Both the position numbers and the translations under genes were made by a program. From NCBI RefSeq assembly GCF_013327855.1, contig NZ_JABUMX010000003.1, forward strand, positions 434,001 to 498,000: a stretch of DNA of 64,000 nucleotides. Reading direction: 5' to 3'. The DNA is from Phyllobacterium pellucidum. Its GTDB lineage: Bacteria > Pseudomonadota > Alphaproteobacteria > Rhizobiales > Rhizobiaceae. Positions 30,367 to 39,127 of this stretch are shown in pieces (the first letter of the stretch is position 1; each line of letters opens with the position of its first letter). Under the pieces are notes generated by a model. That model searched no databases. It was not told the origin of the DNA and saw only the letters and a list, made by a program, of their open reading frames with translations.

Positions 30367-30446
30367 GCTTCACATCTTTGTATTGGCGGGCATGATCGAA
30401 AGCGGCTATGTAGCCCGAACAAGAACAATAGGTGCCAAGAAGAACA

Positions 30447-32150
30447 ATGCCTCAAGACACCATGACGGTTTCCGTGCAACCGGGTCCGTCGAGCACAACC
30501 ACCTCCAGAACGAAGCTCGCAATATTTCTCGCTCTTGCCTTCATCATCGGCCTGCTTCCGCTCGGCTCAAGCCTGATCCTGCATTTTCCGGACGAACGCT
30601 ACTACTCGAACGGCGCGGTCATCATGATGCAGAGTGGCGACTATCTGACGCCGCATACCGCCGAAGGTGACGTGCGCCTGAAGAAGCCGCCATTCACCTA
30701 CTGGATGAGCCTGGCGGGCATGGAGATATTCGGCATCTCCGTTATTGGCTCGCGCTTCTTCTGGCTTGTCGGCGGGGCCGCTATCCTTCTCGCGACGTTT
30801 CAGTTCACCCGCATCCTGACGCGCAACGACCAGACGGCGCTGCTCGCCGCGGCCTTGCTCGCCGCCAATGGCGCGTTCCTGCGCGCCAGCTTTAATGCCA
30901 TACCGGACCTGCCGCTGACCTTGTTCATGCTCCTTGGCTTCATCGGTTTCACTGGCCTTCTTTTCAAGGACGACCGCCAACGGACCTACGCCCTCCTGGC
31001 TTATGGCGGCACCGGATTTGCTGTCCTGACCAAGGGACTGCTGCCACTTGCCATGGTTGCCTATGTCATCGCCTATGCGCTTGGCGTCGCCTCGGTGCGC
31101 CCGCGCGCGCGGCGGCTCTGGCAGCCATCCGTCGTTTTGCCCTCGATCGTCATCTTCGGCGCCTGGTTCGCCTATCAATCCTTCACGGCTTCGAGCGAAC
31201 TTGCATCCGACTTCGTCGGCGATCAGCTTTCCGAAAAAGTCGCGATCGGGTTTGGTACCTTCGTCGATGGCTTAAGCAGCAATATTGCCGGGCTTTTTCT
31301 GCCCGTGCTTCTCTGGCTGGTGATGCTTCTCGTCGGGGCGAGGACAAGCGGCAAGCGTCCGACCGTCCAGTCCATCGGCGCGACCGCACCGTTCATCGCC
31401 GGCTGGATCGTCACAGTTGCCATCATCTTCTCGCTCTCCCGCTATGCGTCGTATCGCTATATCATTCCCGTCATTCCGCTGCTTTGCGTTCTTCTTGCGG
31501 TAGCGCTTCAATCCGTCATGGACCAGCGGGCCGATAGTGTCCTTCGCGTCATCCTGCGCATTTCGATGATTTTGATGGCGGGCGCGCTTGCCGTGATCTT
31601 GCTGCTCGGCCTGCTGCTCCTGCCACCAGTCATCGTCGTCGCATTGGCTATCATTGCGGTTGCTGGATTGGCCGGCCTGTGGCTCTACAGCAGGGGTGCA
31701 ACCACCGAGCGGCTGGCAGCTTGCTTTGTGCTGCTCTTGCTCGGCGCCGCCTTCATCAGCACGCCAGTGCTGCGCGGATTGCTGCTACCGGATATCGGTG
31801 CCGTCATCGCCGCCAAGGCGGGGCCGGTGCACCTACCGCAGGATCAGGTGCTGTTCATTGGCTCCCACCTCGACGCCGCCAAACTGCGCCTCTATATGGA
31901 TCGGGAAGCGCCCTTCCCGCAGATGCGTCGCTTCCCCGCAGCCGGTATCGCGCCCGGCGTCAAGCTGGTCATGACCAACGAGCAGCCGGTGGCCGACAAG
32001 CTGAAATCATTGGGCTTCAATGTCGAAGAAGTTGTTGGCGGCTGGCGGCGGGTCGAATGGCCACCCTTTTACGCAGCACTTCGGGCTCGCGACCTGATTG
32101 GCGCCCGAAACCAATATGGCCAGCGCGGATGGATTGCGACACGCCCATAG
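30447..32150 (+). CDS. ArnT-like (GT39/GT83) membrane glycosyltransferase
   Basis: Polytopic glycosyltransferase with about 12 spans and an N-terminal periplasmic loop carrying the catalytic acidic pattern (LHFPDERYYSNGAV) and the KKPPFTYWM motif typical of ArnT/PMT-type enzymes that use polyprenyl-phosphate sugars. The ATG at 30447 gives 567 aa; GTG at 30432 is an alternative. The C-terminal periplasmic part (about residues 450-567) is soluble. The substrate is unknown; lipid A or another envelope glycan is likely. It follows the PAP2 gene by 80 bases and may be co-transcribed. Confidence 0.85.
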   Translation: MPQDTMTVSVQPGPSSTTTSRTKLAIFLALAFIIGLLPLGSSLILHFPDERYYSNGAVIMMQSGDYLTPHTAEGDVRLKKPPFTYWMSLAGMEIFGISVIGSRFFWLVGGAAILLATFQFTRILTRNDQTALLAAALLAANGAFLRASFNAIPDLPLTLFMLLGFIGFTGLLFKDDRQRTYALLAYGGTGFAVLTKGLLPLAMVAYVIAYALGVASVRPRARRLWQPSVVLPSIVIFGAWFAYQSFTASSELASDFVGDQLSEKVAIGFGTFVDGLSSNIAGLFLPVLLWLVMLLVGARTSGKRPTVQSIGATAPFIAGWIVTVAIIFSLSRYASYRYIIPVIPLLCVLLAVALQSVMDQRADSVLRVILRISMILMAGALAVILLLGLLLLPPVIVVALAIIAVAGLAGLWLYSRGATTERLAACFVLLLLGAAFISTPVLRGLLLPDIGAVIAAKAGPVHLPQDQVLFIGSHLDAAKLRLYMDREAPFPQMRRFPAAGIAPGVKLVMTNEQPVADKLKSLGFNVEEVVGGWRRVEWPPFYAALRARDLIGARNQYGQRGWIATRP

Positions 32151-32250
32151 AATGCGTCGATTCACCATGGCGTGCTGCTTGCCAACATGGCGCTAACTGC
32201 TAAAAGACCGCAACGGAACGCGTGTGGTTCCCGGCATCAGGGATAGCAAA

Positions 32251-33474
32251 ATGAACAAGTGGAAAGACGTCAAGAAAGTCGTGCTGGCCTATTCCGGCGG
32301 ACTGGACACATCGATCATCTTGAAGTGGCTGCAGACCGAGCTCGGCGCCGAGGTCGTGACCTTCACAGCTGATCTTGGCCAGGGCGAAGAGCTGGAGCCG
32401 GCGCGCAAGAAGGCCGAGCTGCTCGGCATCAAGGAAATTTACATCGAGGACGTGCGCGAGGAATTCGTTCGCGATTTCGTCTTCCCGATGTTCCGCGCCA
32501 ATGCTGTCTATGAAGGCGTCTACCTGCTCGGCACCTCGATCGCCCGCCCGCTGATTTCCAAACATCTCGTCGAGATCGCCGCCAGGACCGGCGCTGACGC
32601 GATCGCTCACGGCGCGACCGGCAAGGGCAATGATCAGGTTCGCTTCGAGCTTTCCGCCTACGCACTCAATCCCGACATCAAGGTCATCGCGCCCTGGCGC
32701 GACTGGACCTTCAAGTCGCGCACCGATCTTCTCGAATTTGCGCGTGAGCACCAGATTCCGATCGCCAAGGACAAGCTTGGCGAAGCGCCGTTCTCGGTCG
32801 ACGCCAACCTCCTGCACTCCTCGTCCGAAGGAAAGGTGCTGGAGGATCCGTGGCAGGAAGCGCCGGAATATGTGCACCAGCGCACGATCTCCCCGATGGA
32901 AGCGCCGGACCGGGTAACCGAGATCGAGATCGCTTTCGAAAAGGGTGATGCCGTTGCCATCGACGGCAAGCCGCTCTCGCCGGCAACCCTGCTCAAGGCG
33001 CTCAACGACCTTGGCCGGGACAACGGCATTGGCCGGCTCGATCTCGTCGAGAACCGTTTCGTCGGCATGAAGTCACGCGGCGTCTACGAGACCCCCGGTG
33101 GCACCATTCTCCTTGCCGCACACCGGGCGATGGAATCGATTACGCTCGATCGTGGGGCGGCCCACCTCAAGGACGAGTTTATGCCGCGCTATGCTGAGCT
33201 CATTTACAACGGCTTCTGGTTCTCACCGGAGCGCGAAATGCTGCAGGCCATGATCGACAAGAGCCAGGACGACGTGGAAGGCACAGTCCGGCTCAAGCTC
33301 TACAAGGGCAATGTCATGGTGTCGGGCCGGAAATCGAAGAAGTCGCTCTACTCGGATGCGCTGGTTACCTTCGAAGACGATCGCGGTGCCTATGACCAAA
33401 AGGACGCGGCCGGCTTCATCCGCCTCAATGCACTGCGGCTGCGTACACTTGCCGCGCGCAAGCGCAGCAGCTGA
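32251..33474 (+). CDS. argG: Argininosuccinate synthase
   Basis: ATP-dependent joining of citrulline and aspartate in arginine synthesis. The 407-aa product has the PP-loop motif [16 protein letters not shown], then [24 protein letters not shown] and the C-terminal [10 protein letters not shown]. The ATG at 32251 follows AGGGAT; an in-frame GTG at 32224 would add nine residues and lies in a small inverted repeat (GGAAC/GTTCC). Single gene with its own terminator. Confidence 0.97.
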   Translation: MNKWKDVKKVVLAYSGGLDTSIILKWLQTELGAEVVTFTADLGQGEELEPARKKAELLGIKEIYIEDVREEFVRDFVFPMFRANAVYEGVYLLGTSIARPLISKHLVEIAARTGADAIAHGATGKGNDQVRFELSAYALNPDIKVIAPWRDWTFKSRTDLLEFAREHQIPIAKDKLGEAPFSVDANLLHSSSEGKVLEDPWQEAPEYVHQRTISPMEAPDRVTEIEIAFEKGDAVAIDGKPLSPATLLKALNDLGRDNGIGRLDLVENRFVGMKSRGVYETPGGTILLAAHRAMESITLDRGAAHLKDEFMPRYAELIYNGFWFSPEREMLQAMIDKSQDDVEGTVRLKLYKGNVMVSGRKSKKSLYSDALVTFEDDRGAYDQKDAAGFIRLNALRLRTLAARKRSS

Positions 33475-33488
33475 GCCACAAGAGCTTG

Positions 33489-33516
33489 AAAAGCGGGACC
33501 CTTGGTTCCGCTTTTT
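33489..33516 (+). terminator. Intrinsic terminator of argG
   Basis: A 12-bp stem pairs 33489-33500 with 33504-33515 (one G-T pair), with a three-base loop and five T. It starts 15 bases after the stop. Confidence 0.87.
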
Positions 33517-33614
33517 ACTTGGGATCTTATATGTTGGACTTCGCAGCTTGTGACGGCCGCGGGTCCGCCCTAAATGTTTAAAAGCCAAATTCCATACTTG
33601 ATCAGGGAGTTCCC

Positions 33615-35666
33615 ATGTCCACGCAGAAACCGGCCTTCAACCACGCGCTGACGAACTGGACCGGGCCACTTGGACTTCCCGATTTCACGGCATTCAACGA
33701 CGACGATTTCGCCGCCGCCTTCGACGCGGCCCTTATCTCGGACCTTGCCGACATCGATGCGATCGTCACCCACCCCGAAGCGCCGACCATTGACAATACG
33801 CTGAAGGCGCTGCAGCTTTCCGGCAAGGATCTCGATCATGTCTCGGCAATCTTCTGGCTGCGCGCGGGTGCGCATACCAATGATACGATCCAGGCTCTGG
33901 AACGTGTGATCGCGCCTAAAATGTCGCGGCATGCTTCATCGATCATGATGAATCCACATCTCTTTGCCCGCATCGATTCGCTCTTTGAGCAGCGCGACCT
34001 GCTCGGACTCGACGCGGAGACTGACCGCGTCCTCGAAAAGACCTGGAAAGGCTTTGTACGCAGCGGCGCGAAGCTCGATGAACAAGGCAAGGCGCGGCTC
34101 GCCGACATCAACGAGCGGCTGGCAAGCCTTGGCGCGCAATTCGGCCAGAACGTGCTCAAGGACGAAGCCGACTGGGCCCTTTTCATCACCGATGAAGCGG
34201 AACTTGCCGGCCTGCCGGATTTCGTGCGCGACGCCATGCGAGGCGCTGCCGAGGAACGCGGCCGCAATGATGCATGGGCCGTGACGCTCTCGCGCTCGAT
34301 TATCGAGCCCTTCCTGTCTTTCTCTGAGAATCGCAACTTGCGGGAGAAGGCGTTCCGCGCCTGGGCAGCACGCGGCGAGAACGGCGCCGAAACCGACAAT
34401 ACTGCGATTGTTGCTGAAATGGTGAAGTTGCGCGCCGAAAAGGCGGGGCTCCTCGGCTATAAAAGCTTTGCCGCCTATAAGCTCGACGACACCATGGCGA
34501 AAACGCCAAAGGCGGTGATGGATTTGCTCGAGCCGGTATGGGAAAAGGCCAAGGAACGGGCGGCGGAAGAGGAAGTGGACTTGCAGCGCCTCATTGCCGG
34601 GGAAGGCCGCAACCACAGGGTCGAGCCATGGGACTGGCGCTACTATGCCGAGAAGCTGCGCAACGAACGCTTCGCCTTCGACGAAACCGAACTCAAGCCG
34701 TATCTCCAGCTTGAAAAGATTATCGAAGCCTGTTTCGACGTTGCGACCCGCCTCTTCGGCATTCGCTTCGCCGAAAAGACCGGGATACCCACCTGGCATC
34801 CCGATGTACGTGTCTGGGAAGTGTTCAATCCCGATGGCAGCAAGCGTGGCCTTTTCCTTGGCGACTACTTCAATCGCCAGTCGAAGCGCTCGGGCGCCTG
34901 GATGAGCGCCCTGCAATCGCAGCATAAGCTCGACGGCGACCATGCGCCGATCATCTACAACGTCATGAATTTCGCCAAACCGTCGAAGGGTGAGCCGGCG
35001 CTGCTTTCGCTCGATGGCGCCCGCACACTGTTTCACGAGTTCGGTCACGCCCTGCACGGGCTCTTGTCGGACGTGACCTGGCCGGCTGTATCGGGAACCT
35101 CGGTTTCGCGCGACTTTGTCGAACTTCCCTCGCAGCTATATGAGCATTGGTTGACCGTACCCGCTATTCTCGAGAAATATGCCGTCCACTACCGGACGGG
35201 CGAAGCGATGCCAAAGGCGTTGCTCGACAAGGTGCTGGCCGCCAATACCTTCAACGCCGGGTTCAACACGGTGGAGTTTACCTCATCTGCGCTGGTCGAC
35301 ATGGCATTCCACGCCGATGGCACGCCGCCATCAGATCCGATCGAATTTGAAGCCGCCACATTGAAGCAGCTTGAAATGCCGGATGCGATCATCATGCGCC
35401 ACCGCACGCCGCATTTCACCCATGTCTTCTCGGGCGACGGCTATTCGGCCGGATACTATTCCTACATGTGGTCGGAAGTACTCGATGCCGACGCTTTCAA
35501 GGCATTTGAGGAAAGCGGCGACGTGTTCAACTCCGAACTTGCGGATAAGCTGAAGCAGTTCATCTACTCGGCCGGCGGCAGCCGCGACCCGGAGGAGCTT
35601 TACAAGGCGTTCCGAGGCAAGATGCCCACGCCCGATGCGATGATCGAAAAGCGTGGGCTTGCGTAA
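33615..35666 (+). CDS. dcp: M3-family zinc metallopeptidase (Dcp/oligopeptidase A type)
   Basis: A 683-aa zinc peptidase of the thimet oligopeptidase family that degrades short peptides. The zinc motif TLFHEFGHALHGLL is near residue 475, with the downstream Glu region (SRDFVELPSQLYEHW). The long helical N-terminal half is as expected. Dcp removes C-terminal dipeptides, while PrlC/OpdA cleaves internally; the sequence pattern (VSGTSVSRDFVELPSQ, RHRTPHFTHVF) looks closer to Dcp, but I cannot separate them with certainty. No signal peptide, so probably cytoplasmic. Confidence 0.92.
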   Translation: MSTQKPAFNHALTNWTGPLGLPDFTAFNDDDFAAAFDAALISDLADIDAIVTHPEAPTIDNTLKALQLSGKDLDHVSAIFWLRAGAHTNDTIQALERVIAPKMSRHASSIMMNPHLFARIDSLFEQRDLLGLDAETDRVLEKTWKGFVRSGAKLDEQGKARLADINERLASLGAQFGQNVLKDEADWALFITDEAELAGLPDFVRDAMRGAAEERGRNDAWAVTLSRSIIEPFLSFSENRNLREKAFRAWAARGENGAETDNTAIVAEMVKLRAEKAGLLGYKSFAAYKLDDTMAKTPKAVMDLLEPVWEKAKERAAEEEVDLQRLIAGEGRNHRVEPWDWRYYAEKLRNERFAFDETELKPYLQLEKIIEACFDVATRLFGIRFAEKTGIPTWHPDVRVWEVFNPDGSKRGLFLGDYFNRQSKRSGAWMSALQSQHKLDGDHAPIIYNVMNFAKPSKGEPALLSLDGARTLFHEFGHALHGLLSDVTWPAVSGTSVSRDFVELPSQLYEHWLTVPAILEKYAVHYRTGEAMPKALLDKVLAANTFNAGFNTVEFTSSALVDMAFHADGTPPSDPIEFEAATLKQLEMPDAIIMRHRTPHFTHVFSGDGYSAGYYSYMWSEVLDADAFKAFEESGDVFNSELADKLKQFIYSAGGSRDPEELYKAFRGKMPTPDAMIEKRGLA

Positions 35667-35673
35667 ACGCTGA

Positions 35674-36096
35674 TCAGTTAACCGAAAGACGCACGTCGAG
35701 ATTGCTGCGCGTTGCCTCCGAATACGGGCAGACAATATGCGCAGCGTCGACGATCTCACGCGCCTGCGTTGCATCGACGCCGGGCATCGTAATGGCAAGC
35801 GCAACGTCGAGGCCAAAACCCTTGCCGTCCGCGCGCGGGCCGATGCCAACCGTCGCGGTTACAGCCGTTTCCTCCGAAATTTTAACCTTGCGCTGCGAAG
35901 CGACGAATTTGATCGCGCCAAGGAAGCACGCCGAATAACCGGCGGCAAACAGCTGCTCCGGATTGGTGCCGCCGGCACCGTTGCCACCAAGCTCCTTCGG
36001 CGTTGAAAGCGTCACTTCGAGGCGTCCGTCTTCGCTCTTGGCACTGCCATCGCGTCCGCCGGTTGCCGTTGCCCTCGTGGTGTAGAGAATGCTCAT
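35674..36096 (-). CDS. ohr: Organic hydroperoxide resistance protein Ohr
   Basis: Thiol peroxidase of the OsmC/Ohr family that reduces organic and fatty-acid hydroperoxides. The 140-aa product has both catalytic cysteines, Cys57 in AAGYSACFLGAIKF and Cys123 in AHIVCPYSEATR, plus the structural NPEQLFAAGYS block. This places it in the Ohr rather than OsmC branch. It is divergent from ohrR, with an inverted-repeat operator between, and almost abuts the convergent peptidase gene (7 bases). Confidence 0.96.
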   Translation of the reverse strand: MSILYTTRATATGGRDGSAKSEDGRLEVTLSTPKELGGNGAGGTNPEQLFAAGYSACFLGAIKFVASQRKVKISEETAVTATVGIGPRADGKGFGLDVALAITMPGVDATQAREIVDAAHIVCPYSEATRSNLDVRLSVN

Positions 36097-36135
36097 CGTC
36101 GTTACCTCTGGTTGAATTCATTCGACACGCTTTAA

Positions 36136-36162
36136 ATTGCACACAATTTAATTGTACGCAAT
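36136..36162. promoter_or_regulatory. OhrR operator between ohr and ohrR
   Basis: A 27-base imperfect palindrome is centred on 36149, with 11 of 13 base pairs matching. Its core is ACAATTTAATTGT, similar to OhrR boxes described in other proteobacteria. It lies 40 bases upstream of ohr and 94 bases upstream of ohrR, suited to control of ohr and autoregulation. Confidence 0.8.
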
Positions 36163-36256
36163 AGGAATTTCAGATATAGATGATAAAAAATTAAATGATG
36201 CGCAATCGAAGCACGCCGATTAGATTGTGCTTGCACTAGGAGCAGGAGTTTCCAGA

Positions 36257-36736
36257 ATGAAGAAAACAGCGCCAACTGCATCGGACTCGCTGCTCAAGCT
36301 CGACAATTTCCTGTGCTTCGCGATCTATTCGACTGCAAATGCCGTGACCCGCGCCTATCAGCCAAGGCTTTCCGCGCTCGGGCTTACCTACCCCCAATAC
36401 CTCGTGATGGTCGTATTGTGGGAGGAGGAGAACCAGACCGTCAGCGCCATCGGTGACAGGCTCAACCTCGATTCAGGGACGCTGACGCCGCTGTTGAAGC
36501 GGCTCGAGGCAATGGACCTTATCACCCGTCGCCGCGGCACCGTGGACGAGCGTCAGGTGCTGATCAATCTGACAGACAGCGGGCGCAGCCTGCGTGCAAA
36601 GGCGGAAGCGGTGCCGCTCGCGATCGGCAAGGCCTTTGGCTGCACGCTCGAAGACGCCAAATCGCTGAGAACAGAGTTATTGGACATGCGCGACAATCTC
36701 ATCGCGAGCATCGAGACAAGGGATCAGCCGGCATGA
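36257..36736 (+). CDS. ohrR: MarR-family organic-peroxide sensor OhrR
   Basis: Repressor of ohr that is released on oxidation of an N-terminal cysteine. The 159-aa product has the reactive Cys20 in LDNFLCFAIYS and a second cysteine, Cys129 (KAFGCTL), so it is likely of the two-Cys type known from Xanthomonas. The winged helix is around residues 60-100 (SAIGDRLNLDSGTLTPLLKR). The ATG at 36257 follows GCAGGAG; an upstream extension to 36227 is not supported. The stop overlaps the start of the HAD gene. Confidence 0.94.
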   Translation: MKKTAPTASDSLLKLDNFLCFAIYSTANAVTRAYQPRLSALGLTYPQYLVMVVLWEEENQTVSAIGDRLNLDSGTLTPLLKRLEAMDLITRRRGTVDERQVLINLTDSGRSLRAKAEAVPLAIGKAFGCTLEDAKSLRTELLDMRDNLIASIETRDQPA

Positions 36737-37470
36737 ACACAAAGCACAGCACGCCGCTTGAGGTACGCGCATTGTTGTTCGACGTGCTGGGCACGGTCGT
36801 CGATTGGCGCAGCGGGATCGCGCGGCAGGTATCTTCTTTCCTTGAGCGTTGCGGCGTCGTTCACGTCGACGCAGCTGATTTCGCCGATACTTGGTCGCGC
36901 CTCTACGATCAGGCGACGGACGCGGTGCGCAGCGGCAAACGCCCCTTCGCGCGGCTGGACGTGCTGAATCGGGAAAATCTCGAAGCGGCGTTCAAAGCCG
37001 TCAGTATCGAGCCAAAGCTCTTGCCGAGCGCCGACCTCGACGAACTGAACCTCGCCTGGCATCGCCTCGACCCCTGGCCAGACTCGATCTCCGGCCTGAC
37101 GCGATTGAAGTCGAAATTCATCATCGGGCCACTATCCGGTGGCAATACCAGCCTCCTTCTCGACATGGCAAAGCGGGCCGGACTGCCCTGGGACGTCGTC
37201 CTCGGATCGGATGTTGTTGAGGTCTACAAACCCGCGCCTGAGGCCTATCTGCGCACATGCGAATTCCTGGGGCTGCGACCTGATCAGGTATTGCTGGTTG
37301 CGGCTCACAATGACGACCTTGCCGGAGCGCGTCGTTGCGGAATGCGTACGGCCTTTATTCCAAGGCCAGCCGAGCACGGTCCGTCACAGACCACCGATCT
37401 GGCGCCTCTTGACGATTGGGACGTGATAGCCAGCGATCTCGTTGATCTGGCGGACAAGCTCGGCGCATAA
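36733..37470 (+). CDS. HAD-like hydrolase, haloacid dehalogenase type II
   Basis: A 245-aa HAD-superfamily enzyme. Motif I is ALLFDVLGTVVDW (nucleophile Asp), followed by a helical cap, GPLSGGNTSLLLD (motif II region), SDVVEVYKPAPEAYL (motif III Lys) and VAAHNDDLAGARRCG (motif IV). The type II haloacid dehalogenase pattern suggests 2-haloacid or related substrates, but many such genes are uncharacterised. It overlaps ohrR by four bases, so it may be expressed with it under peroxide stress; that is inference. Confidence 0.85.
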   Translation: MNTKHSTPLEVRALLFDVLGTVVDWRSGIARQVSSFLERCGVVHVDAADFADTWSRLYDQATDAVRSGKRPFARLDVLNRENLEAAFKAVSIEPKLLPSADLDELNLAWHRLDPWPDSISGLTRLKSKFIIGPLSGGNTSLLLDMAKRAGLPWDVVLGSDVVEVYKPAPEAYLRTCEFLGLRPDQVLLVAAHNDDLAGARRCGMRTAFIPRPAEHGPSQTTDLAPLDDWDVIASDLVDLADKLGA

Positions 37471-37496
37471 AAAAGGGCGCGGTTGCCCGCGCCCTT
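37469..37496. terminator. Terminator between the HAD gene and asd
   Basis: AAGGGCGCG (37473-37481) pairs perfectly with CGCGCCCTT (37488-37496). On the minus strand it ends in six T, a strong terminator for asd. On the plus strand it is followed by TTGAATTT, so it may also stop the HAD transcript. Confidence 0.85.
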
Positions 37497-37519
37497 GAAT
37501 TTCGAAAGTTCGCGTCCTG

Positions 37520-38554
37520 TCAGGCCGCGATCTGCTTCGGCTGGATCAGTCCGCGCGCAACGAGCAGTTCGGCGATCTGAATTGTGTTGAGCGCCGCACC
37601 CTTGCGCAGATTGTCGGAAACGACCCAGAGTGACAGGCCATTTTCCACGGTGATGTCTTCGCGGATACGCGAAATATAAGTGGCATCCTCGCCTGCGGCT
37701 TCGTAAGGCGTGATATAGCCGCCATCCTCGGCGCGATCGATGACGAGGCATCCTGGCGCATCGCTCAGGATCTCGCGGGCTTCCTCAGCGCTCATCGGGC
37801 TTTCAAACTCGATGTTGACCGCCTCGGAATGACCGATGAACACCGGCACGCGCACGCAGGTCGCCGTCAGCTTGATCTTGGGGTCGAGCATCTTCTTGGT
37901 CTCGGCGACCATCTTCCACTCTTCCTTGGTGTAGCCATCCTCCATGAAGACGTCGATGTGGGGGATGACATTGAAGGCAATCCGCTTGGTGAACTTCTTG
38001 TTCGTCACCGGATCGGCCACGAAGACGGCACGTGACTGTTCGAACAGCTCATCCATGCCCTCCTTGCCGGCGCCGGAAACCGACTGGTAGGTGGCAACGA
38101 CGACGCGCTTGATCCTGGCCCTGTCATGCAGCGGCTTCAAGGCGACGACCAATTGCGCGGTCGAGCAATTGGGATTGGCAATGATGTTCTTCTTCGTGAA
38201 GCCGGCAATTGCGTCCGGATTCACTTCCGGCACGATCAGGGGCACGTTGGCGTCGTAGCGCCATGCCGAAGAGTTGTCGATGACGACGCAGCCCTGTGCG
38301 CCGATCTTCGGTGACCATTCCTTGGAAATATTGCCGCCCGCCGACATCAGGCAGATGTCGGTGTCGGAAAAATCGTAGGTGTCGAGCGCCTTCACCTTCA
38401 ACGTCCGGTCACCGAAGGACACTTCCGTGCCCTGTGACCGCCGCGATGCGAGGGCAACGACTTCGCTTACCGGGAAGCCGCGCTCTTCGAGGATGGTAAG
38501 CATTTCGCGGCCCACATTGCCCGTGGCGCCAACAACCGCAACCTTGAAACTCAT
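37520..38554 (-). CDS. asd: Aspartate-semialdehyde dehydrogenase
   Basis: Reduces aspartyl phosphate to the semialdehyde for lysine/diaminopimelate, threonine and methionine synthesis. The 344-aa product has the NADP-binding start FKVAVVGATGNVGREML, catalytic Cys130 in ANPNCSTAQL, and SVSGAGKEGMDEL. The ATG at 38554 follows AGGAGA at good spacing; the in-frame extension to 38881 runs through an intrinsic terminator and has no similarity. Single-gene unit. Confidence 0.96.
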   Translation of the reverse strand: MSFKVAVVGATGNVGREMLTILEERGFPVSEVVALASRRSQGTEVSFGDRTLKVKALDTYDFSDTDICLMSAGGNISKEWSPKIGAQGCVVIDNSSAWRYDANVPLIVPEVNPDAIAGFTKKNIIANPNCSTAQLVVALKPLHDRARIKRVVVATYQSVSGAGKEGMDELFEQSRAVFVADPVTNKKFTKRIAFNVIPHIDVFMEDGYTKEEWKMVAETKKMLDPKIKLTATCVRVPVFIGHSEAVNIEFESPMSAEEAREILSDAPGCLVIDRAEDGGYITPYEAAGEDATYISRIREDITVENGLSLWVVSDNLRKGAALNTIQIAELLVARGLIQPKQIAA

Positions 38555-38586
38555 TTTAGCAATCTCCTGTCCCCTCTCTGCTCTTT

Positions 38587-38611
38587 GGAAAACCCGCTGG
38601 CCGTTGCGGGT
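38587..38611 (-). terminator. Possible intrinsic terminator upstream of asd
   Basis: ACCCGC (38592-38597) pairs with GCGGGT (38606-38611), and the minus-strand copy is followed by four T. It sits upstream of asd and downstream of a short minus-strand reading frame, so it could end a separate small transcript. A second GC-rich inverted repeat lies beside it at about 38616-38640. Confidence 0.45.
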
Positions 38612-38658
38612 CTCACCCCCGGGCCGGACCCGGGAGGGGGCGAGCAGGCCAAGGGAAA

Positions 38659-38805
38659 TCAGACCGTTTTGGTGGTCGTTTTCGCAGTCTGTTTGGCCAT
38701 GGTGGTGAGGACGGACGCGGGCACGCCAAGGCGTCCGGCGATCATGCCGGAACGGTTCATCAGGGCGAGAGCAATTGATTCGCTTGCCACGAGAGGCGTC
38801 TCCAT
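38659..38805 (-). CDS. Possible small protein of 48 aa
   Basis: A short reading frame starting METPLVASESIALALMNRSG and ending with a Lys/Thr-rich tail. I do not recognise it. Support is weak: the encoded first half is a plausible amphipathic helix, and a terminator-like hairpin follows 48 bases downstream before asd. The ribosome site is poor (GACGG). An in-frame upstream start at 38895 is less likely. Treat as a candidate only. Confidence 0.3.
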   Translation of the reverse strand: METPLVASESIALALMNRSGMIAGRLGVPASVLTTMAKQTAKTTTKTV

Positions 38806-39127
38806 ATCCGTCTGTGCTTGTACGCACTTTCGTAAAAGAGTCAATCGTCCGCTCAAATGACAAGAATATGTCGTGTTCCACATGATTTTGGACAATTTAC
38901 GTAAGGTGCGGGCTTTGCTTTCTTCAATATTTAGTCAACAATTTGCATGTGCATGAGGTGCATGACCTTTGGGGGGAGAAATTCCGGAGGACATTCACCG
39001 GCGCATGGTCAACACGAGCCAAGTGCATCGGGGGATATGATCATGCGCAGTGTCGACAGTGGAGAACACCAATTGGGGTTTGCTGTGGGTGTTCTTGGTT
39101 CAACTGCCGTTTTCTGGGAGGAATACA
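38806..39127. other. Intergenic region upstream of the MFS gene
   Basis: 322 bases without a recognised gene. The left half is AT-rich (38820-38945), and the right half, 38946-39127, reads like a long 5' leader for the MFS gene with purine-rich GGGGGGAGAAA and GGAGG stretches. No clear promoter boxes were fixed. Confidence 0.35.

Noticed and set aside
33936..35057. A 373-codon minus-strand frame opposite the M3 peptidase
   Set aside because: No recognisable motif; the plus-strand peptidase has the zinc site and full length.
38570..38660. A mobile repeat element (RIME/BOX type) upstream of asd
   Set aside because: GC-rich inverted repeats are present, but I found no second copy in this window and no target duplications.
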